Source: Massilia rhizosphaerae
GTDB lineage: Bacteria; Pseudomonadota; Gammaproteobacteria; Burkholderiales; Burkholderiaceae_D
Length of the DNA: 64,000 nt
Direction of reading: 5' to 3'
Assembly: GCF_016093545.1 (NCBI RefSeq)
Contig: NZ_JADKYX010000016.1
Coordinates: 111,920-175,919 of the forward strand
The translations under genes were made by a program, and so were the position numbers. This document shows positions 1-7,887 of the stretch, in pieces. The notes under the pieces are model-generated. The model saw only the letters and a program-made list of their open reading frames with translations, ran no database searches and was not told the DNA's origin. Positions within the stretch are counted from its first letter, which is position 1. Each line of letters starts with the position of its first letter.

Positions 1-95
1 TAAGCCAGCTTGGCTTCCGGCGTCGCCGCGCGGACATGTCCTGCGGCCCACAACAGGGCCGCGCCCAACAACAGGATGACGTGTGGTGTTCGCAT
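1..95 (-). CDS. Exported protein, N-terminal fragment (cut by window edge)
   Basis: Only the first 31 codons are inside the window. The start codon (95-93) follows an AAGGAG ribosome site. The encoded N-terminus is a typical signal peptide: two basic residues within the first few positions, then a Leu/Ala-rich core and a likely cleavage after HVRAA near residue 24. The mature protein begins ATPEAKLA, which would suit a periplasmic protein such as a small cytochrome c, but no haem motif is visible here, so no function is assigned. It is divergent from the lipoprotein gene starting at 308. Confidence 0.6.
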   Translation of the reverse strand, partial: MRTPHVILLLGAALLWAAGHVRAATPEAKLA

Positions 96-235
96 CTCTT
101 CTTCTCCTTGTCGCTACGCTTTTGACGCCTAGATGACGTTTTACTCTGCCGTAACGGCGATTTCTGTTCGCTGACGAACACAGGAAAAAAGATGATGAAG
201 GCGCACGCACGCCCGGCCGCGTGGCGGGGAGGTGG

Positions 236-277
236 GTGCGTCATCGCACAGACCCGTTACACATGACTGCGTAATCT
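236..277 (+). promoter_or_regulatory. Inverted-repeat operator with class II-type promoter, site 1
   Basis: The inverted repeat GTGCG-TCAT-CGCAC occupies 236-249. A -10-like hexamer TAATCT lies at 272-277, starting 29.5 bp after the repeat centre. This is the arrangement of a Crp/Fnr-type activator site centred near -41.5. It drives the lipoprotein gene at 308. The same repeat at the same spacing occurs four more times before 9.2 kb (see findings). Confidence 0.6.
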
Positions 278-307
278 GGCCCTACATTTTTGCCAGGAGA
301 ATAAGTC

Positions 308-784
308 ATGAAAGCTACTCGTACCCTTGCCGCGCTCGTCGCGGCCAGTGCGCTCCTCGGTGGCTGCGCCAGCCAGTCGTCCCAGCCTTCCTACGCCAAC
401 AACGGCTACAGCAACGGCTACAGCAACGGCTACGACAATACGGCATCGACGGGCTACGGCACGATCGAATCGATCCAGGTGACCAACGGCGAAGGCCGCA
501 CGAGCGGCGCCGGCGCGATCGTCGGCGGCCTCGTCGGCGCACTGGCGGGCAACCAGGTCGGCAGCGGTGGCGGCCGTACCGCGGCCACCGTCGCCGGCGG
601 CGTGGCGGGCGCGGCCATCGGCAACCGCGTGGAAGCGAACCGCAATGGGGAAGCCCAGCAAATGTATTCAGTCAATGTCCGCCTCGACAATGGCGAATAC
701 CGCACCATCGTCCAGGACAATGTGTACGACCTGCGGGTGGGCAACCGCGTGCGCATCGTCGACGGTCGCGTGTACCGCTACTGA
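308..784 (+). CDS. Glycine zipper 2TM domain outer-membrane lipoprotein
   Basis: A 158-residue lipoprotein with signal peptide and lipobox LLGGC (lipidated Cys20). An Asn/Gly/Tyr-rich linker follows, in which a 12-bp unit (AACGGCTACAGC) is repeated in tandem at 401-435. Residues about 58-105 form a glycine zipper (GAIVGGLVGALAGNQVG, then GGVAGAAIGNRV) of the 2TM/Rickettsia 17-kDa-antigen type. The C-terminus is a small basic beta domain ending in VRIVDGRVYRY. Such proteins sit in the outer membrane and are usually tied to envelope integrity, but the exact role is unknown. The start at 308 has an AGGAG site. It is monocistronic with a strong terminator at 799-829. It is clearly paralogous to the gene at 7888, sharing the zipper and the VRxxNGxxR...GxRVRIV tail. 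Confidence 0.85.
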   Translation: MKATRTLAALVAASALLGGCASQSSQPSYANNGYSNGYSNGYDNTASTGYGTIESIQVTNGEGRTSGAGAIVGGLVGALAGNQVGSGGGRTAATVAGGVAGAAIGNRVEANRNGEAQQMYSVNVRLDNGEYRTIVQDNVYDLRVGNRVRIVDGRVYRY

Positions 785-798
785 GCAGCGCGCGCCCG

Positions 799-829
799 AA
801 AAAAAGCCGGCCCGCGCCGGCTTTTTTTC
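799..829 (+). terminator. Rho-independent terminator of the 308 lipoprotein gene
   Basis: A GCCGGC-CCGC-GCCGGC stem (806-821) is followed by seven T on the + strand and preceded by seven A. It may therefore work in both directions. Confidence 0.85.
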
Positions 830-853
830 TTGCTCCTAATGCGGTGCGCCTCA

Positions 854-1028
854 CAAAAAAAGACGGCGTCCAATCGAAGATTGCGACGCCGCTCAAGCCC
901 CACCATATTCCTGGAAGCTCGAAAAACCTGCTGCGCGTTGCATTTGCGGTCTGCGATGCTCGCTGTACTCCTCGTACAGCTGCGCTTCTCAACCGCAACT
1001 GCGGCCGCTCGCTTACGGTTTTTCGAGG
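854..1028 (-). other. Structured non-coding tract ending in a terminator (candidate ncRNA or 3' UTR)
   Basis: No gene is seen in the 328 bases from 785 to 1112. On the minus strand the tract downstream of the 1113 gene is rich in inverted repeats. An 11-bp perfect pair GGTTTTTCGAG/CTCGAAAAACC (918-928 against 1018-1028) encloses smaller hairpins such as GCTGTAC...GTACAGC. It ends in a strong terminator at 854-890, where GGCGTC/GACGCC and an inner CAATC/GATTG pair precede a T run. It could be the 3' UTR of the 1113-4219 operon or a separate small RNA; no promoter was identified. Confidence 0.45.
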
Positions 1029-1112
1029 TTCCCTCGTGCGTGCGCCAAGGCATCCGAAAATGCTCCAGTGCATCGATCGGCAGCGATTCACACGCGCGCC
1101 GACGCCTTGTCC

Positions 1113-1454
1113 CTAGTATGCCACTTGCTGCGCGCGTTTGCGCTGCAAATACCAACCGAGCGCGCCCAGGATGACGGCAATGCCCAGTGCCGGTTTGCCG
1201 AGCCGGCGCTTGCGGATGAACCCCAGCACGGTCAAGGCATACGGCGCGATCACGGAGATGCTCGTGCCGGTCGGCTTGAGCAGCGCGTCGGCCCGGGTGC
1301 GCAGCGCCCAGGTCGCGTGGTCGATGACGGAATGCAGCATCACTTCGGGACGCGCCCCGTGCCGGATCTGGGCGCGCGCGTGGGCGACGCCCGCGCGGTA
1401 GAACTCGCCGTCGCGCAGCAGCGCCCGCTTGCGTTCTTCGATCGTCTTGTCCAT
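1113..1454 (-). CDS. Small membrane protein at the end of a YqjD/YqjE-type operon
   Basis: 113 residues. The N-terminal two thirds are charged and helical (KTIEERKRALLRDGEFYR...). A hydrophobic segment around residues 85-102 follows (GKPALGIAVILGALGWYL) with a short basic tail. It lies 18 bp after the YqjE-like gene and holds the place of yqjK in enterobacterial yqjDEK operons, but I cannot establish homology with YqjK. Its likely location is the inner membrane and its function is unknown. The operon order and the shared stress-type neighbours suggest a role in membrane protection in stationary phase, which is inference. Confidence 0.7.
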   Translation of the reverse strand: MDKTIEERKRALLRDGEFYRAGVAHARAQIRHGARPEVMLHSVIDHATWALRTRADALLKPTGTSISVIAPYALTVLGFIRKRRLGKPALGIAVILGALGWYLQRKRAQQVAY

Positions 1455-1472
1455 GGTCGAGATCCTTTCTGC

Positions 1473-1859
1473 TCACATGAGCATGTCGCGGTCGTTACGC
1501 AATTCCTTCATGGTTTCCGGGAACGCCAGCTTGCCCTGCTTGAGCATCGCGAGTCCCTTCATCACGAGGATCAGGGTGATCACGGCGAACACGACGAACA
1601 TGACCAGCAGGATCTTCCATCCCATTTCTTCCCAGGCCAGGGCCACGATCGTGGCGGTGCCATAGGCCAGCGCGAACCACGTGGCCAGCACGGCCATCGC
1701 GAAGATGGCCACGAGTTCGATCACGTGGTTGCGCACTTCCGACAGCTCGAGCGCGGCGAGTTCCAAGCGCGACACCACGAGGCCGAACAGGTTTTTTGCC
1801 AGGCCCGTGATCCCACCCAAGAGGCCGGGGCTATGCACGACGGTTTCGTTGTTATCCAT
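1473..1859 (-). CDS. Phage holin family protein (YqjE-like)
   Basis: 128 residues with two clear transmembrane segments (about 52-75 and 83-103), separated by a short loop with the sequence WEEMGWK. The N-terminal amphipathic stretch (LLGGITGLAKNLFGLVVSRL) is typical of YqjE and the 'phage holin family' label applied to it. These proteins are chromosomal and unrelated to lysis in known cases. They regularly accompany DUF883 (ElaB/YqjD) proteins, as here, 18 bp downstream of that gene. The likely role is at the inner membrane alongside the YqjD-like protein. Confidence 0.8.
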   Translation of the reverse strand: MDNNETVVHSPGLLGGITGLAKNLFGLVVSRLELAALELSEVRNHVIELVAIFAMAVLATWFALAYGTATIVALAWEEMGWKILLVMFVVFAVITLILVMKGLAMLKQGKLAFPETMKELRNDRDMLM

Positions 1860-1877
1860 GGCTGCCCCCGACCGTGA

Positions 1878-2219
1878 TTATTTGCGGCCCAGAATGACAC
1901 CCAGCAGCAGGCCGACACCGGCCGCCATGGCCACGGTGCGCCACGGGTTGTCCTTCACATAGACATCGGCCGAATGCGCCAGTTCCTTGCCCTTGACCAT
2001 GGCTTGATCCTGGTACTTGCCGGCCCTGCCCAGCGCCTGGTCGAGCAGTTCCATGCCCCGTTCGCGCAGTTCGTCGGCCTTGTTGCCCGTGAGGGAAGCG
2101 GCCGCGCTCAGCAGCGACTGTGCATCCCGGACGAGTGCCTTCATGTCGCCGGACGTGTCTTTCGCGGCGCCGTTGACGGACGATGCGCTGCCGTTGGCGC
2201 GGCTGATGGTATCTAGCAT
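1878..2219 (-). CDS. DUF883 (ElaB/YqjD) family membrane-anchored protein
   Basis: 113 residues. The hydrophilic helical N-terminal region carries MKALVRDAQSLLSAAA and ELRERGMELLDQAL. A DNPWRT motif precedes a single C-terminal transmembrane helix (VAMAAGVGLLLGVILGRK). This is the standard ElaB/YqjD layout; E. coli YqjD is a C-tail-anchored inner-membrane protein that associates with ribosomes in stationary phase. A much longer open frame extends upstream, but the start at 2219 has a GGAG-type site (AAGGAGCACATC) and gives the normal family length. It lies 35 bp after the ferritin-like gene. Confidence 0.85.
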   Translation of the reverse strand: MLDTISRANGSASSVNGAAKDTSGDMKALVRDAQSLLSAAASLTGNKADELRERGMELLDQALGRAGKYQDQAMVKGKELAHSADVYVKDNPWRTVAMAAGVGLLLGVILGRK

Positions 2220-2254
2220 GATGTGCTCCTTGTTATCGGTGGGTCGGTAAAAGT

Positions 2255-2791
2255 TCAGGCCAGCAGGTCGCGCATGTCGTCGGCGTGCTCTTCCTCGACG
2301 GCCAGGATTTCGGTCAGCATGATCTTCGTCGTCGGATCGCTGTCGCCGATGGCCTGGATCATCTGGCGGTACGATTCGATCGCCACGCGCTCGGCGATCA
2401 GGTCGGCGCGGATCATGGCCTGCACGTCGTCCGAGTCGTCGTACTCCGCGTGACTGCGCTGGGTCAGCGTGGCCGGGTTGAAGTTCGGCGAGCCGTTCAG
2501 CTGCACGATGCGTTCGGCGATGCGGTCGGCGTGGTCCTGCTCCTGCTGCGCGTGCTCGAGGAATTCGGCCTTGATGTGGCCCGTGTTCGGCCCGCAGACC
2601 GTGTAGTAGTGGCGCTTGTAGCGCAGCACGCACAGCAGCTCCGTCGCGAGCGCCGCGTTGAGCATGGCGACGACGGCCTCGCGGTCGGCCGCGTAGCCGT
2701 CCGTCACGGCGCCGTCCTCGAGATTGGCGGCGGCGCGGCGGATCTCCGCGATGTCGAAGCCGTGCGCCAGGTTGGATGCGTTCTGTTCCAT
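2255..2791 (-). CDS. Ferritin-like / bacterioferritin-type diiron protein
   Basis: 178 residues forming a four-helix ferritin-like fold. Candidate diiron ligands are in ATELLCVLRYKRH (helix 1), EFLEHAQQEQDHADR (helix 2, ExxxxxxExxH), AERVAIESYRQM (helix 3) and VEEEHADDMRDLL (helix 4, ExxH). No bacterioferritin haem methionine is obvious. The protein probably stores or detoxifies iron, or protects against peroxide. It sits in the middle of the minus-strand envelope and stress operon, 32 bp downstream of the OmpA-family gene. It could be Dps-like rather than a true bacterioferritin. Confidence 0.8.
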   Translation of the reverse strand: MEQNASNLAHGFDIAEIRRAAANLEDGAVTDGYAADREAVVAMLNAALATELLCVLRYKRHYYTVCGPNTGHIKAEFLEHAQQEQDHADRIAERIVQLNGSPNFNPATLTQRSHAEYDDSDDVQAMIRADLIAERVAIESYRQMIQAIGDSDPTTKIMLTEILAVEEEHADDMRDLLA

Positions 2792-2823
2792 GAATCAGTC
2801 CTCGTTTCAGTGGGGTTCAAGCT

Positions 2824-3747
2824 TCAGCGCTGCGCCGCCCGCGGCGGGATCGTCGCGCCCGCGTTCGACAGCACGATCTCCACGCGGCGGTTCAGCTGGC
2901 GGTTGGCGGCCGTGTCGTTCGGTGCGACCGGGAAGGCTTCGCCATAGCCGCGCATGCCGACGCGCGCGCGCGGCACGCCGAGGCTGACCAGGGCCTGGGC
3001 CACGGACGCGGCGCGCCGCTCGGACAGGTCCCGGTTGTGGGCCGCGGAGCCCGTGCTGTCGGTAAATCCTTCGACCATCACCGTGCGGTCGGGGTTCTGC
3101 AACATGATCTCGGCCAGCTTGCGCACGTTCGCCATGCCGTTCGCGTTCAGTTCCGCGCGGTCGGTGGCGAACAGCACGTCGCCGATCGTCACGACCATGC
3201 CGCGGTCCGTCTTCTGCGCGTGCAGGTCGGCGAGCAGCGCTTCCAGGTGCGCCGCGCGGTCGGCCTGCTGGGCGGCCTGCTGCTGTGCCGCGGCGGCCTG
3301 GGCCTGCGCATCCTGCGCCTGGGCCTGCGCGTCGGCGGCTTGCGCCTGGGCGGCTTCGGCGTCGCGCTTGGCGCGGTCGGCCTCGGCCGTGCGGGCCTCC
3401 AGCTGCACGCGGTCGCGCTCGCGGCCCGCCTTGGCGATCTCGGCTTCGGCCGCCTTCGATTTCGCCATTTCCTGCGCGGTGGCGATGCGCTGCTTGGCGA
3501 CGTAGGCGAGGCGGTCGATCGTGTCGAGGCTCTCGCGCTGGGCGGCGGCCTGGTTGGCGCGGTCGAGCGCGTCGCCGGCCTGCTTGAATTCGTTCGGCGC
3601 GTACGTCGCGACCTGCGGATTGTTGTTGGCCGCGACGAAATCGGCCCGCGCCTCATCCAGCGTGGGCGTCGTGGTCGGAACGGTGCTGCACGCGGCCAGC
3701 GCGAGGGCGCCGGCGAATACGATAGCTTTCAGGAAATTCGATGTCAT
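2824..3747 (-). CDS. DUF4398 / OmpA-family lipoprotein
   Basis: 307 residues. The signal peptide ends in lipobox LAAC (Cys20). A DUF4398 segment follows (about 30-110; LDEARADFVAANNN, then YAPNEFKQAGDALDRAN), then an Ala/Gln-rich repetitive coiled coil (about 105-165, many AQAQ units). The C-terminal OmpA domain (about 180-300) has VLFATDRAELNANG, GFTDSTGSAAHNRDLSERRA and NRQLNRRVEI, the usual peptidoglycan-binding signature. It should link the outer membrane to the cell wall through a long helical spacer. The DUF4398 part is paralogous to the small upstream gene at 3827, 79 bp away, and the two are presumably co-transcribed. Confidence 0.88.
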   Translation of the reverse strand: MTSNFLKAIVFAGALALAACSTVPTTTPTLDEARADFVAANNNPQVATYAPNEFKQAGDALDRANQAAAQRESLDTIDRLAYVAKQRIATAQEMAKSKAAEAEIAKAGRERDRVQLEARTAEADRAKRDAEAAQAQAADAQAQAQDAQAQAAAAQQQAAQQADRAAHLEALLADLHAQKTDRGMVVTIGDVLFATDRAELNANGMANVRKLAEIMLQNPDRTVMVEGFTDSTGSAAHNRDLSERRAASVAQALVSLGVPRARVGMRGYGEAFPVAPNDTAANRQLNRRVEIVLSNAGATIPPRAAQR

Positions 3748-3826
3748 GATCCTTCCTTTCTGCGGTCTGGCGCCTCCTTGTGGGTGGCGCGGTTCTTATC
3801 GTCGGATGAGGCGGCGATGCTGCCCT

Positions 3827-4219
3827 TTAATGCTGGTCGGAATTGGCGCGGTCCACTTCCTGGCGCAGCACGCGCAAGTCTTCGTTGAGCGCGTCGGCCG
3901 CGGCCGAGGCCTTGGCCGAATTGGCCTTGCTCTGCGCCAGCTTGGCGTCGGCCTGGGCCTGGATCGCGAGCTCGCGCGCCGTCTTGTAATCCTTCGCGGC
4001 CAGTGCCTGGTTGGCGCGCATCATCTTGTCGCGCGCGGCGTTGATCTCGGCCGGCGCCAGCTCGGGCGCACCGGCCGACACGGCGTTCTCGACGGCATTG
4101 TGCGAAACCGCGACGGCAGCCGTGGCCGGAGTCTTCTCCGGGCTGGCGCACGCGGCCAGCGAAAGTACTGCGGCGGCTGCGCCGACCCGCATCAGCAGGT
4201 TCATCGATTTCGTATCCAT
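3827..4219 (-). CDS. DUF4398 domain lipoprotein
   Basis: 130 residues with lipobox SLAAC (Cys24). The body is a helical DUF4398 domain with PAEINAARDKMMRANQAL, then alternating Ala-rich heptads (AIQAQADAKLAQSKANSAKA). The start at 4219 is chosen over an in-frame upstream start because it has an AGGAG site 8 bp away and gives a normal signal peptide. It is the first gene of the minus-strand operon that runs down to 1113. Partner function with the OmpA-DUF4398 protein at 2824 is likely from homology and adjacency; the molecular role of DUF4398 is not established. Confidence 0.8.
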   Translation of the reverse strand: MDTKSMNLLMRVGAAAAVLSLAACASPEKTPATAAVAVSHNAVENAVSAGAPELAPAEINAARDKMMRANQALAAKDYKTARELAIQAQADAKLAQSKANSAKASAAADALNEDLRVLRQEVDRANSDQH

Positions 4220-4332
4220 CTTGGGACTCCTGTTTTTGAATAGTGTTGGTAACGTTATAACCCTCCAGCCCGCCGAGATCGGTTCGCTGGCGCACATAGA
4301 CGCCGCCCCGGGCCCTCTACGGCCGGGTCACG

Positions 4333-4374
4333 GTGCGGCACCGCACATTGACGTGCAGACCTTTACGATAACCT
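4333..4374 (+). promoter_or_regulatory. Inverted-repeat operator with class II-type promoter, site 2
   Basis: GTGCG-GCAC-CGCAC (4333-4346) lies between the divergent 4219 and 4398 genes. A weak -10 candidate (TAACCT 4369-4374, or GATAAC 4367-4372) lies at the spacing seen at the other sites, pointing toward the AsmA gene. The mirror position toward the 4219 gene holds no -10-like sequence. Confidence 0.5.
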
Positions 4375-4397
4375 GCATTCAACCTAGGAGGAAGGCC

Positions 4398-6449
4398 ATG
4401 ACTGCCCAACAGCCCACGCACGGCGCGCACCTGCCGCGCCCGATGAAAATCACGCTCGGCATCGTCGGCGTGCTGGTCGCGATCCCCGTCATCGCCATCG
4501 TCATCCTGCTCACGTTCGACTGGAACCGCATCAAGCCCTGGCTCGACGACAAGGTCAGCGACGCCATCGAGCGCCCGTTCGCCATCCGCGGCAACCTCGC
4601 GGTGCATTGGGAACAGCCGTCGAAAAGCATACCGAAAGGCCAGCGCACGTGGCGCGACTACATCCCGTGGCCGCACCTGTACGCGGACGACGTCCACGTC
4701 GGCAACCCGGCCGGACTGCCCCAGCGCGACATGGCGAGCGTGCGCCGGTTCTCGTTCTCGCTCGATCCGTTCGGCCTGCTGACCCACACCATCCACGTGC
4801 CCGTGCTGCGCTTCGACGGCCCGCAGGCCGAACTGCTGCGCACGGACGCCACGCACTACAACTGGGTCTACAAGCCCGAGGAAAAGAAATCGAAGTGGAC
4901 GCTCGACCTCGAGCGCGTCGTGCTGAACAAGGGCACGATCCGCGTCATCGACGCCGTCACCAAGGCCGACGTCACGGCCGACATCGACACGATCGCGAAC
5001 GACCCGACCTATGGCATCGCCTGGACCTTGCGCGGCGAGTACAACGGCGCGCCCGTGGGCGGCGGCGGCAAGGCGGGCGCCGTGCTGTCGCTGCGCAACC
5101 AGGACGAGCCCTTCCCCGTCCAGGCCGACGTGCATTCGGCCAATACGCGCATCGCCGTCGAAGGAACGGTCACGCGTCCGGCCCACCTGGCCGGCATCGA
5201 CCTCAAGCTCACCCTGGCGGCGCCGTCGATGGCGCGGCTGTACCCGTTCACGGGCGTGCTGCTGCCGGAAACGCCCGCGTTCTCGACCGACGGCCACCTG
5301 ACGGGCCAGCTGGGCAAGGGAAACAGCCGCTGGGTCTACGACAAATTCAAGGGCAAGGTCGGCGAGTCCGACATCGCGGGGCACCTCGAATTCACGACGG
5401 GCAAGCCGCGCAACAAGCTGACCGGCAACGTCGTCTCGCACCAGCTGCGCTTTGCCGACCTCGGTCCGCTGATCGGCGCCGACTCCAACGCCAGCAAGCG
5501 GGCGCGCGGCGTCGCGGCGGTGCAGCCGGAAGGCAAGGCGCTCCCCGTCGAGAAATTCCATACGGAGCGCTGGAAGGTGCTGGACGCCGACGTGCGCTTC
5601 ACGGCCGACCGCATCGTCAAGGACAAGGACCTGCCGATCAGCAAGCTGCAAAGCCACCTCGTGATGAACGACGGCGTGCTCACGCTGCAGCCTCTCGATT
5701 TCGCCATGGCCGGCGGCAACGTCAACTCGAACATCAAGCTCGACGGCAGCAACGCGAACGAGCCGATCAAGGCCACGGCCGACGTGAAGGCCCACGAGAT
5801 CCATATCAAGGAATTGTTCCCGCAGATCGAAAAGATGCAGGCGACGGTCGGCTCGATCTACGGCGAGGCGAAGCTGACCGCGACGGGCGATTCCGTCGGC
5901 GCCATGCTGGCCAACTCGAACGGCGAAGTAAAAGGCCTCATCAGCCAGGGCGTCGTCAGCAAGCTGCTGCTGGAAGAAGCGGGGCTGAACGTCGGCAACG
6001 TCATCATCACGAAGCTGTTCGGCGACAAGCAAGTCCAGCTGAACTGCCTCGCCGCCGACCTCGGCGTGAAGGACGGCGTGGCGCAGACCCGCACCTTCGT
6101 GCTCGACACGGACGACGCGATCGTCGACATCAACGGCTGGGTCAATATGTCGACCGAGCGGCTGGACCTGCGCATCAAGCCGGAAACGAAGGGGCTGCGC
6201 ATCTTTACGTTGCGCACGCCGTTCTACGTGCGCGGCACGTTCAAGCATCCGGACCTGTCGCTCGACAAGAAAGTGCTGGCGCTGAAAGGCGGCGCGGCGG
6301 CCGCGCTGGCCGTGATCGCGGCACCGGCCGCGGCCCTGCTGCCGCTGATCAACACCGGCCCCGGCAAGGACAGCCCGTGCAACGCCCTGCTGGCCCAGGC
6401 GGGCGCGAAACCGGTGGCGCCGCCGCCGGGCAAAAGCGCAAAGCGCTGA
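4398..6449 (+). CDS. AsmA family protein
   Basis: 683 residues. The start at 4398 follows TAGGAGGAAGG. One N-terminal transmembrane helix (about 19-38; ITLGIVGVLVAIPVIAIVIL) is followed by the AsmA signature FDWNRIKPWLDDKVSDAIERPF, so the protein is anchored in the inner membrane with a long periplasmic beta-rich body. The C-terminal part (about 480-640) is the AsmA_2-like region with GEAKLTATGDSVGAML and a repeated DLR(I)KPETKGL element. AsmA-like proteins are now viewed as bridge-like lipid carriers between the membranes; a role in phospholipid transport or outer-membrane assembly is inferred from the family. It is monocistronic, with a regulatory inverted repeat immediately upstream. Confidence 0.88.
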   Translation: MTAQQPTHGAHLPRPMKITLGIVGVLVAIPVIAIVILLTFDWNRIKPWLDDKVSDAIERPFAIRGNLAVHWEQPSKSIPKGQRTWRDYIPWPHLYADDVHVGNPAGLPQRDMASVRRFSFSLDPFGLLTHTIHVPVLRFDGPQAELLRTDATHYNWVYKPEEKKSKWTLDLERVVLNKGTIRVIDAVTKADVTADIDTIANDPTYGIAWTLRGEYNGAPVGGGGKAGAVLSLRNQDEPFPVQADVHSANTRIAVEGTVTRPAHLAGIDLKLTLAAPSMARLYPFTGVLLPETPAFSTDGHLTGQLGKGNSRWVYDKFKGKVGESDIAGHLEFTTGKPRNKLTGNVVSHQLRFADLGPLIGADSNASKRARGVAAVQPEGKALPVEKFHTERWKVLDADVRFTADRIVKDKDLPISKLQSHLVMNDGVLTLQPLDFAMAGGNVNSNIKLDGSNANEPIKATADVKAHEIHIKELFPQIEKMQATVGSIYGEAKLTATGDSVGAMLANSNGEVKGLISQGVVSKLLLEEAGLNVGNVIITKLFGDKQVQLNCLAADLGVKDGVAQTRTFVLDTDDAIVDINGWVNMSTERLDLRIKPETKGLRIFTLRTPFYVRGTFKHPDLSLDKKVLALKGGAAAALAVIAAPAAALLPLINTGPGKDSPCNALLAQAGAKPVAPPPGKSAKR

Positions 6450-6624
6450 GGCCGGCACAGTGTTATTTGTCGTACAGAGCGCTATGCGATCGACATGTAA
6501 TCTGAAGTCATGGTAAGGCCGGTGGCGTTCCCGGACGAGATCGACGCCGACACAGCGTGAGGGGCGTGAGACCGGTCTGACATGAGCGGCGCCTCGAGTA
6601 AGCAACCCACCTAAGGAGATCATC

Positions 6625-6846
6625 ATGAAAACCATCAAGCAGATCATCGTGACCGCATCGCTGGCAACCGTGGCCCTGGGCCTCTCCGGCTGCGCCGGCA
6701 TGTCGACGCAAGACCGTAACACCGCCATCGGCGCCGGCGCCGGCGCCGTGCTCGGCGGCGCGCTGACGGGCGGCAGCGCGGCCGGCACGGTCGGCGGCGC
6801 TGCCGTGGGCGGCGTGATCGGCAACCAGGTCAAGTCGACGCACTGA
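6625..6846 (+). CDS. Small glycine-zipper lipoprotein
   Basis: 73 residues. The signal peptide ends in lipobox LSGC (Cys23). The remainder is almost wholly a glycine zipper (AIGAGAGAVLGGALTGGSAAGTVGGAAVGGVIGN, residues about 34-68) and a short basic tail. It belongs to the family of small osmotically inducible lipoproteins of OsmB/YMGG type. The start at 6625 has AAGGAG. A terminator follows at 6869. Unlike its neighbours, no GTRCG-N4-CGYAC repeat is seen upstream. Confidence 0.8.
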   Translation: MKTIKQIIVTASLATVALGLSGCAGMSTQDRNTAIGAGAGAVLGGALTGGSAAGTVGGAAVGGVIGNQVKSTH

Positions 6847-6868
6847 GCGCGCTTGGCTCGCATCAACG

Positions 6869-6894
6869 ACGCCCCGCATGCCGGGGCGTTTTTT
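6869..6894 (+). terminator. Rho-independent terminator
   Basis: ACGCCCCG (6869-6876), a CATGC loop, CGGGGCGT (6882-6889) and a T6 run end the glycine-zipper lipoprotein transcript. Confidence 0.85.
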
Positions 6895-6914
6895 CGGCGT
6901 CCGCGACCTGCGCG

Positions 6915-7646
6915 TCAGACGAGCTCCGGCGCCCCCACGCCCGCCCCGGCCTCGCGCACGATCTCGTAGCAGGTGCACGCCGCGGCGGCCAGGCCTTCCG
7001 GATCGAGTATCTCGATATTGCCCCGGCTGTAGTTGATGAGCCCCTGCTGCTGCAACGCGCTGGCGGCCTTGGTGACGCCCACGCGGCGCACGCCCAGCGC
7101 GTGGGCGAGGAATTCGTGGGTCAGGTGGAATTTTTCGGATTGCAGGCGGTCGCGCGTGATGAGCAGCGAGCGCGCCAGCCGCGCTTCCAGCACGTGGTAG
7201 CGGCTGCACACGGCGATCTGGATGGCCTGGGCCAGCAGCGAATCGGTATAGCGGTACAGCACGCGCTGCAGCGCCGGATTGCGGGCGAATTCGGCGCGCA
7301 GGCGGTCGGCCTCGATGCGGCTCGCGCTGCCGGCACGCTGGACGACGGCACGCACCTGGGTCGTGTCATGGCCGAGGGCCACGGTGGCGCCGAGCATGCC
7401 TTCGCGCCCGATCAGGCCGACTTCGAGCGTCATGCGGCCTTCGGCCACGGCCATGAGGGAGATCAGGCAATCGTGCGGAAAATAGATGTGGCGGAGGGTG
7501 TCGCCGGGTTCGCACAGGACCGCGCCGACGTCCACCCTGACCTGGTCGAGCGCCGGCAGCATCCGGGCCAGTTCCTGCGGCGGCAGCGCGGCCAGCAGCA
7601 GGTTGGCGTTGTGCTCGGCGACCAGGGGTGGAGCGGCTGAATTCAT
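6915..7646 (-). CDS. Crp/Fnr family transcriptional regulator
   Basis: 243 residues from the start at 7646, which has a GAGGG site. Upstream in-frame starts at 7670 and 7742 lack one. The N-terminal cyclic-nucleotide-binding-like beta barrel is about residues 25-125 (CEPGDTLRHIYFPHDCLISL, then LEVGLIGREGMLGA). A long dimer helix and a C-terminal winged HTH (about 160-225; LTHEFLAHALGVRRVGVTKA) follow. The FNR cysteine cluster is absent, so direct Fe-S oxygen sensing is not expected. The gene is divergent from 7888, with an FNR-spaced inverted repeat between them at 7780, and four more such repeats flank nearby genes. It is the best local candidate for the factor that binds them; this is inference. 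Confidence 0.85.
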   Translation of the reverse strand: MNSAAPPLVAEHNANLLLAALPPQELARMLPALDQVRVDVGAVLCEPGDTLRHIYFPHDCLISLMAVAEGRMTLEVGLIGREGMLGATVALGHDTTQVRAVVQRAGSASRIEADRLRAEFARNPALQRVLYRYTDSLLAQAIQIAVCSRYHVLEARLARSLLITRDRLQSEKFHLTHEFLAHALGVRRVGVTKAASALQQQGLINYSRGNIEILDPEGLAAAACTCYEIVREAGAGVGAPELV

Positions 7647-7779
7647 CGGACCCTCGCGGTTGGACTTCATCGGTTCACACGGTGGCTGAGGTTCGAAAAC
7701 GAAACAGCGGTATTTACACCGTCCGGAAACATTTGCAAACAACTTTCGGTCAGCCTAACGGCCACGCCAGGGCAAGTAT

Positions 7780-7821
7780 GTACGGTGACGCACGGAACGT
7801 GGTGTTGTTGCCAGGGACAAT
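7780..7821 (+). promoter_or_regulatory. Inverted-repeat operator with class II-type promoter, site 3
   Basis: GTACG-GTGA-CGCAC (7780-7793) is followed by GACAAT at 7816-7821, again 29.5 bp from the repeat centre, serving the gene at 7888. On the other strand TAGGCT (7757-7752) is at the mirror spacing and keeps the A2 and T6 of a -10 box. The site could therefore also control the Crp/Fnr gene itself. Confidence 0.55.
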
Positions 7822-7887
7822 GGAAACGTACCGGACTCAGGGGCTTGCGGCCCCGCAGCGTCCCCACAGACACCGGAAAGGATAGCC

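Noticed and set aside
41..300. Classical -35/-10 promoter for the 308 lipoprotein
   Set aside because: No good -35 hexamer exists; a TTACAC at 257 is 19 bp or more from weak -10 candidates. Activation through the inverted repeat at 236 explains this better.
4317..6866. Very long open frame (849 codons) opposite the AsmA gene
   Set aside because: It is an antisense shadow caused by high GC and codon bias: the product is Arg/His/Asp-rich with no domains, and the AsmA frame has a ribosome site and family signature.
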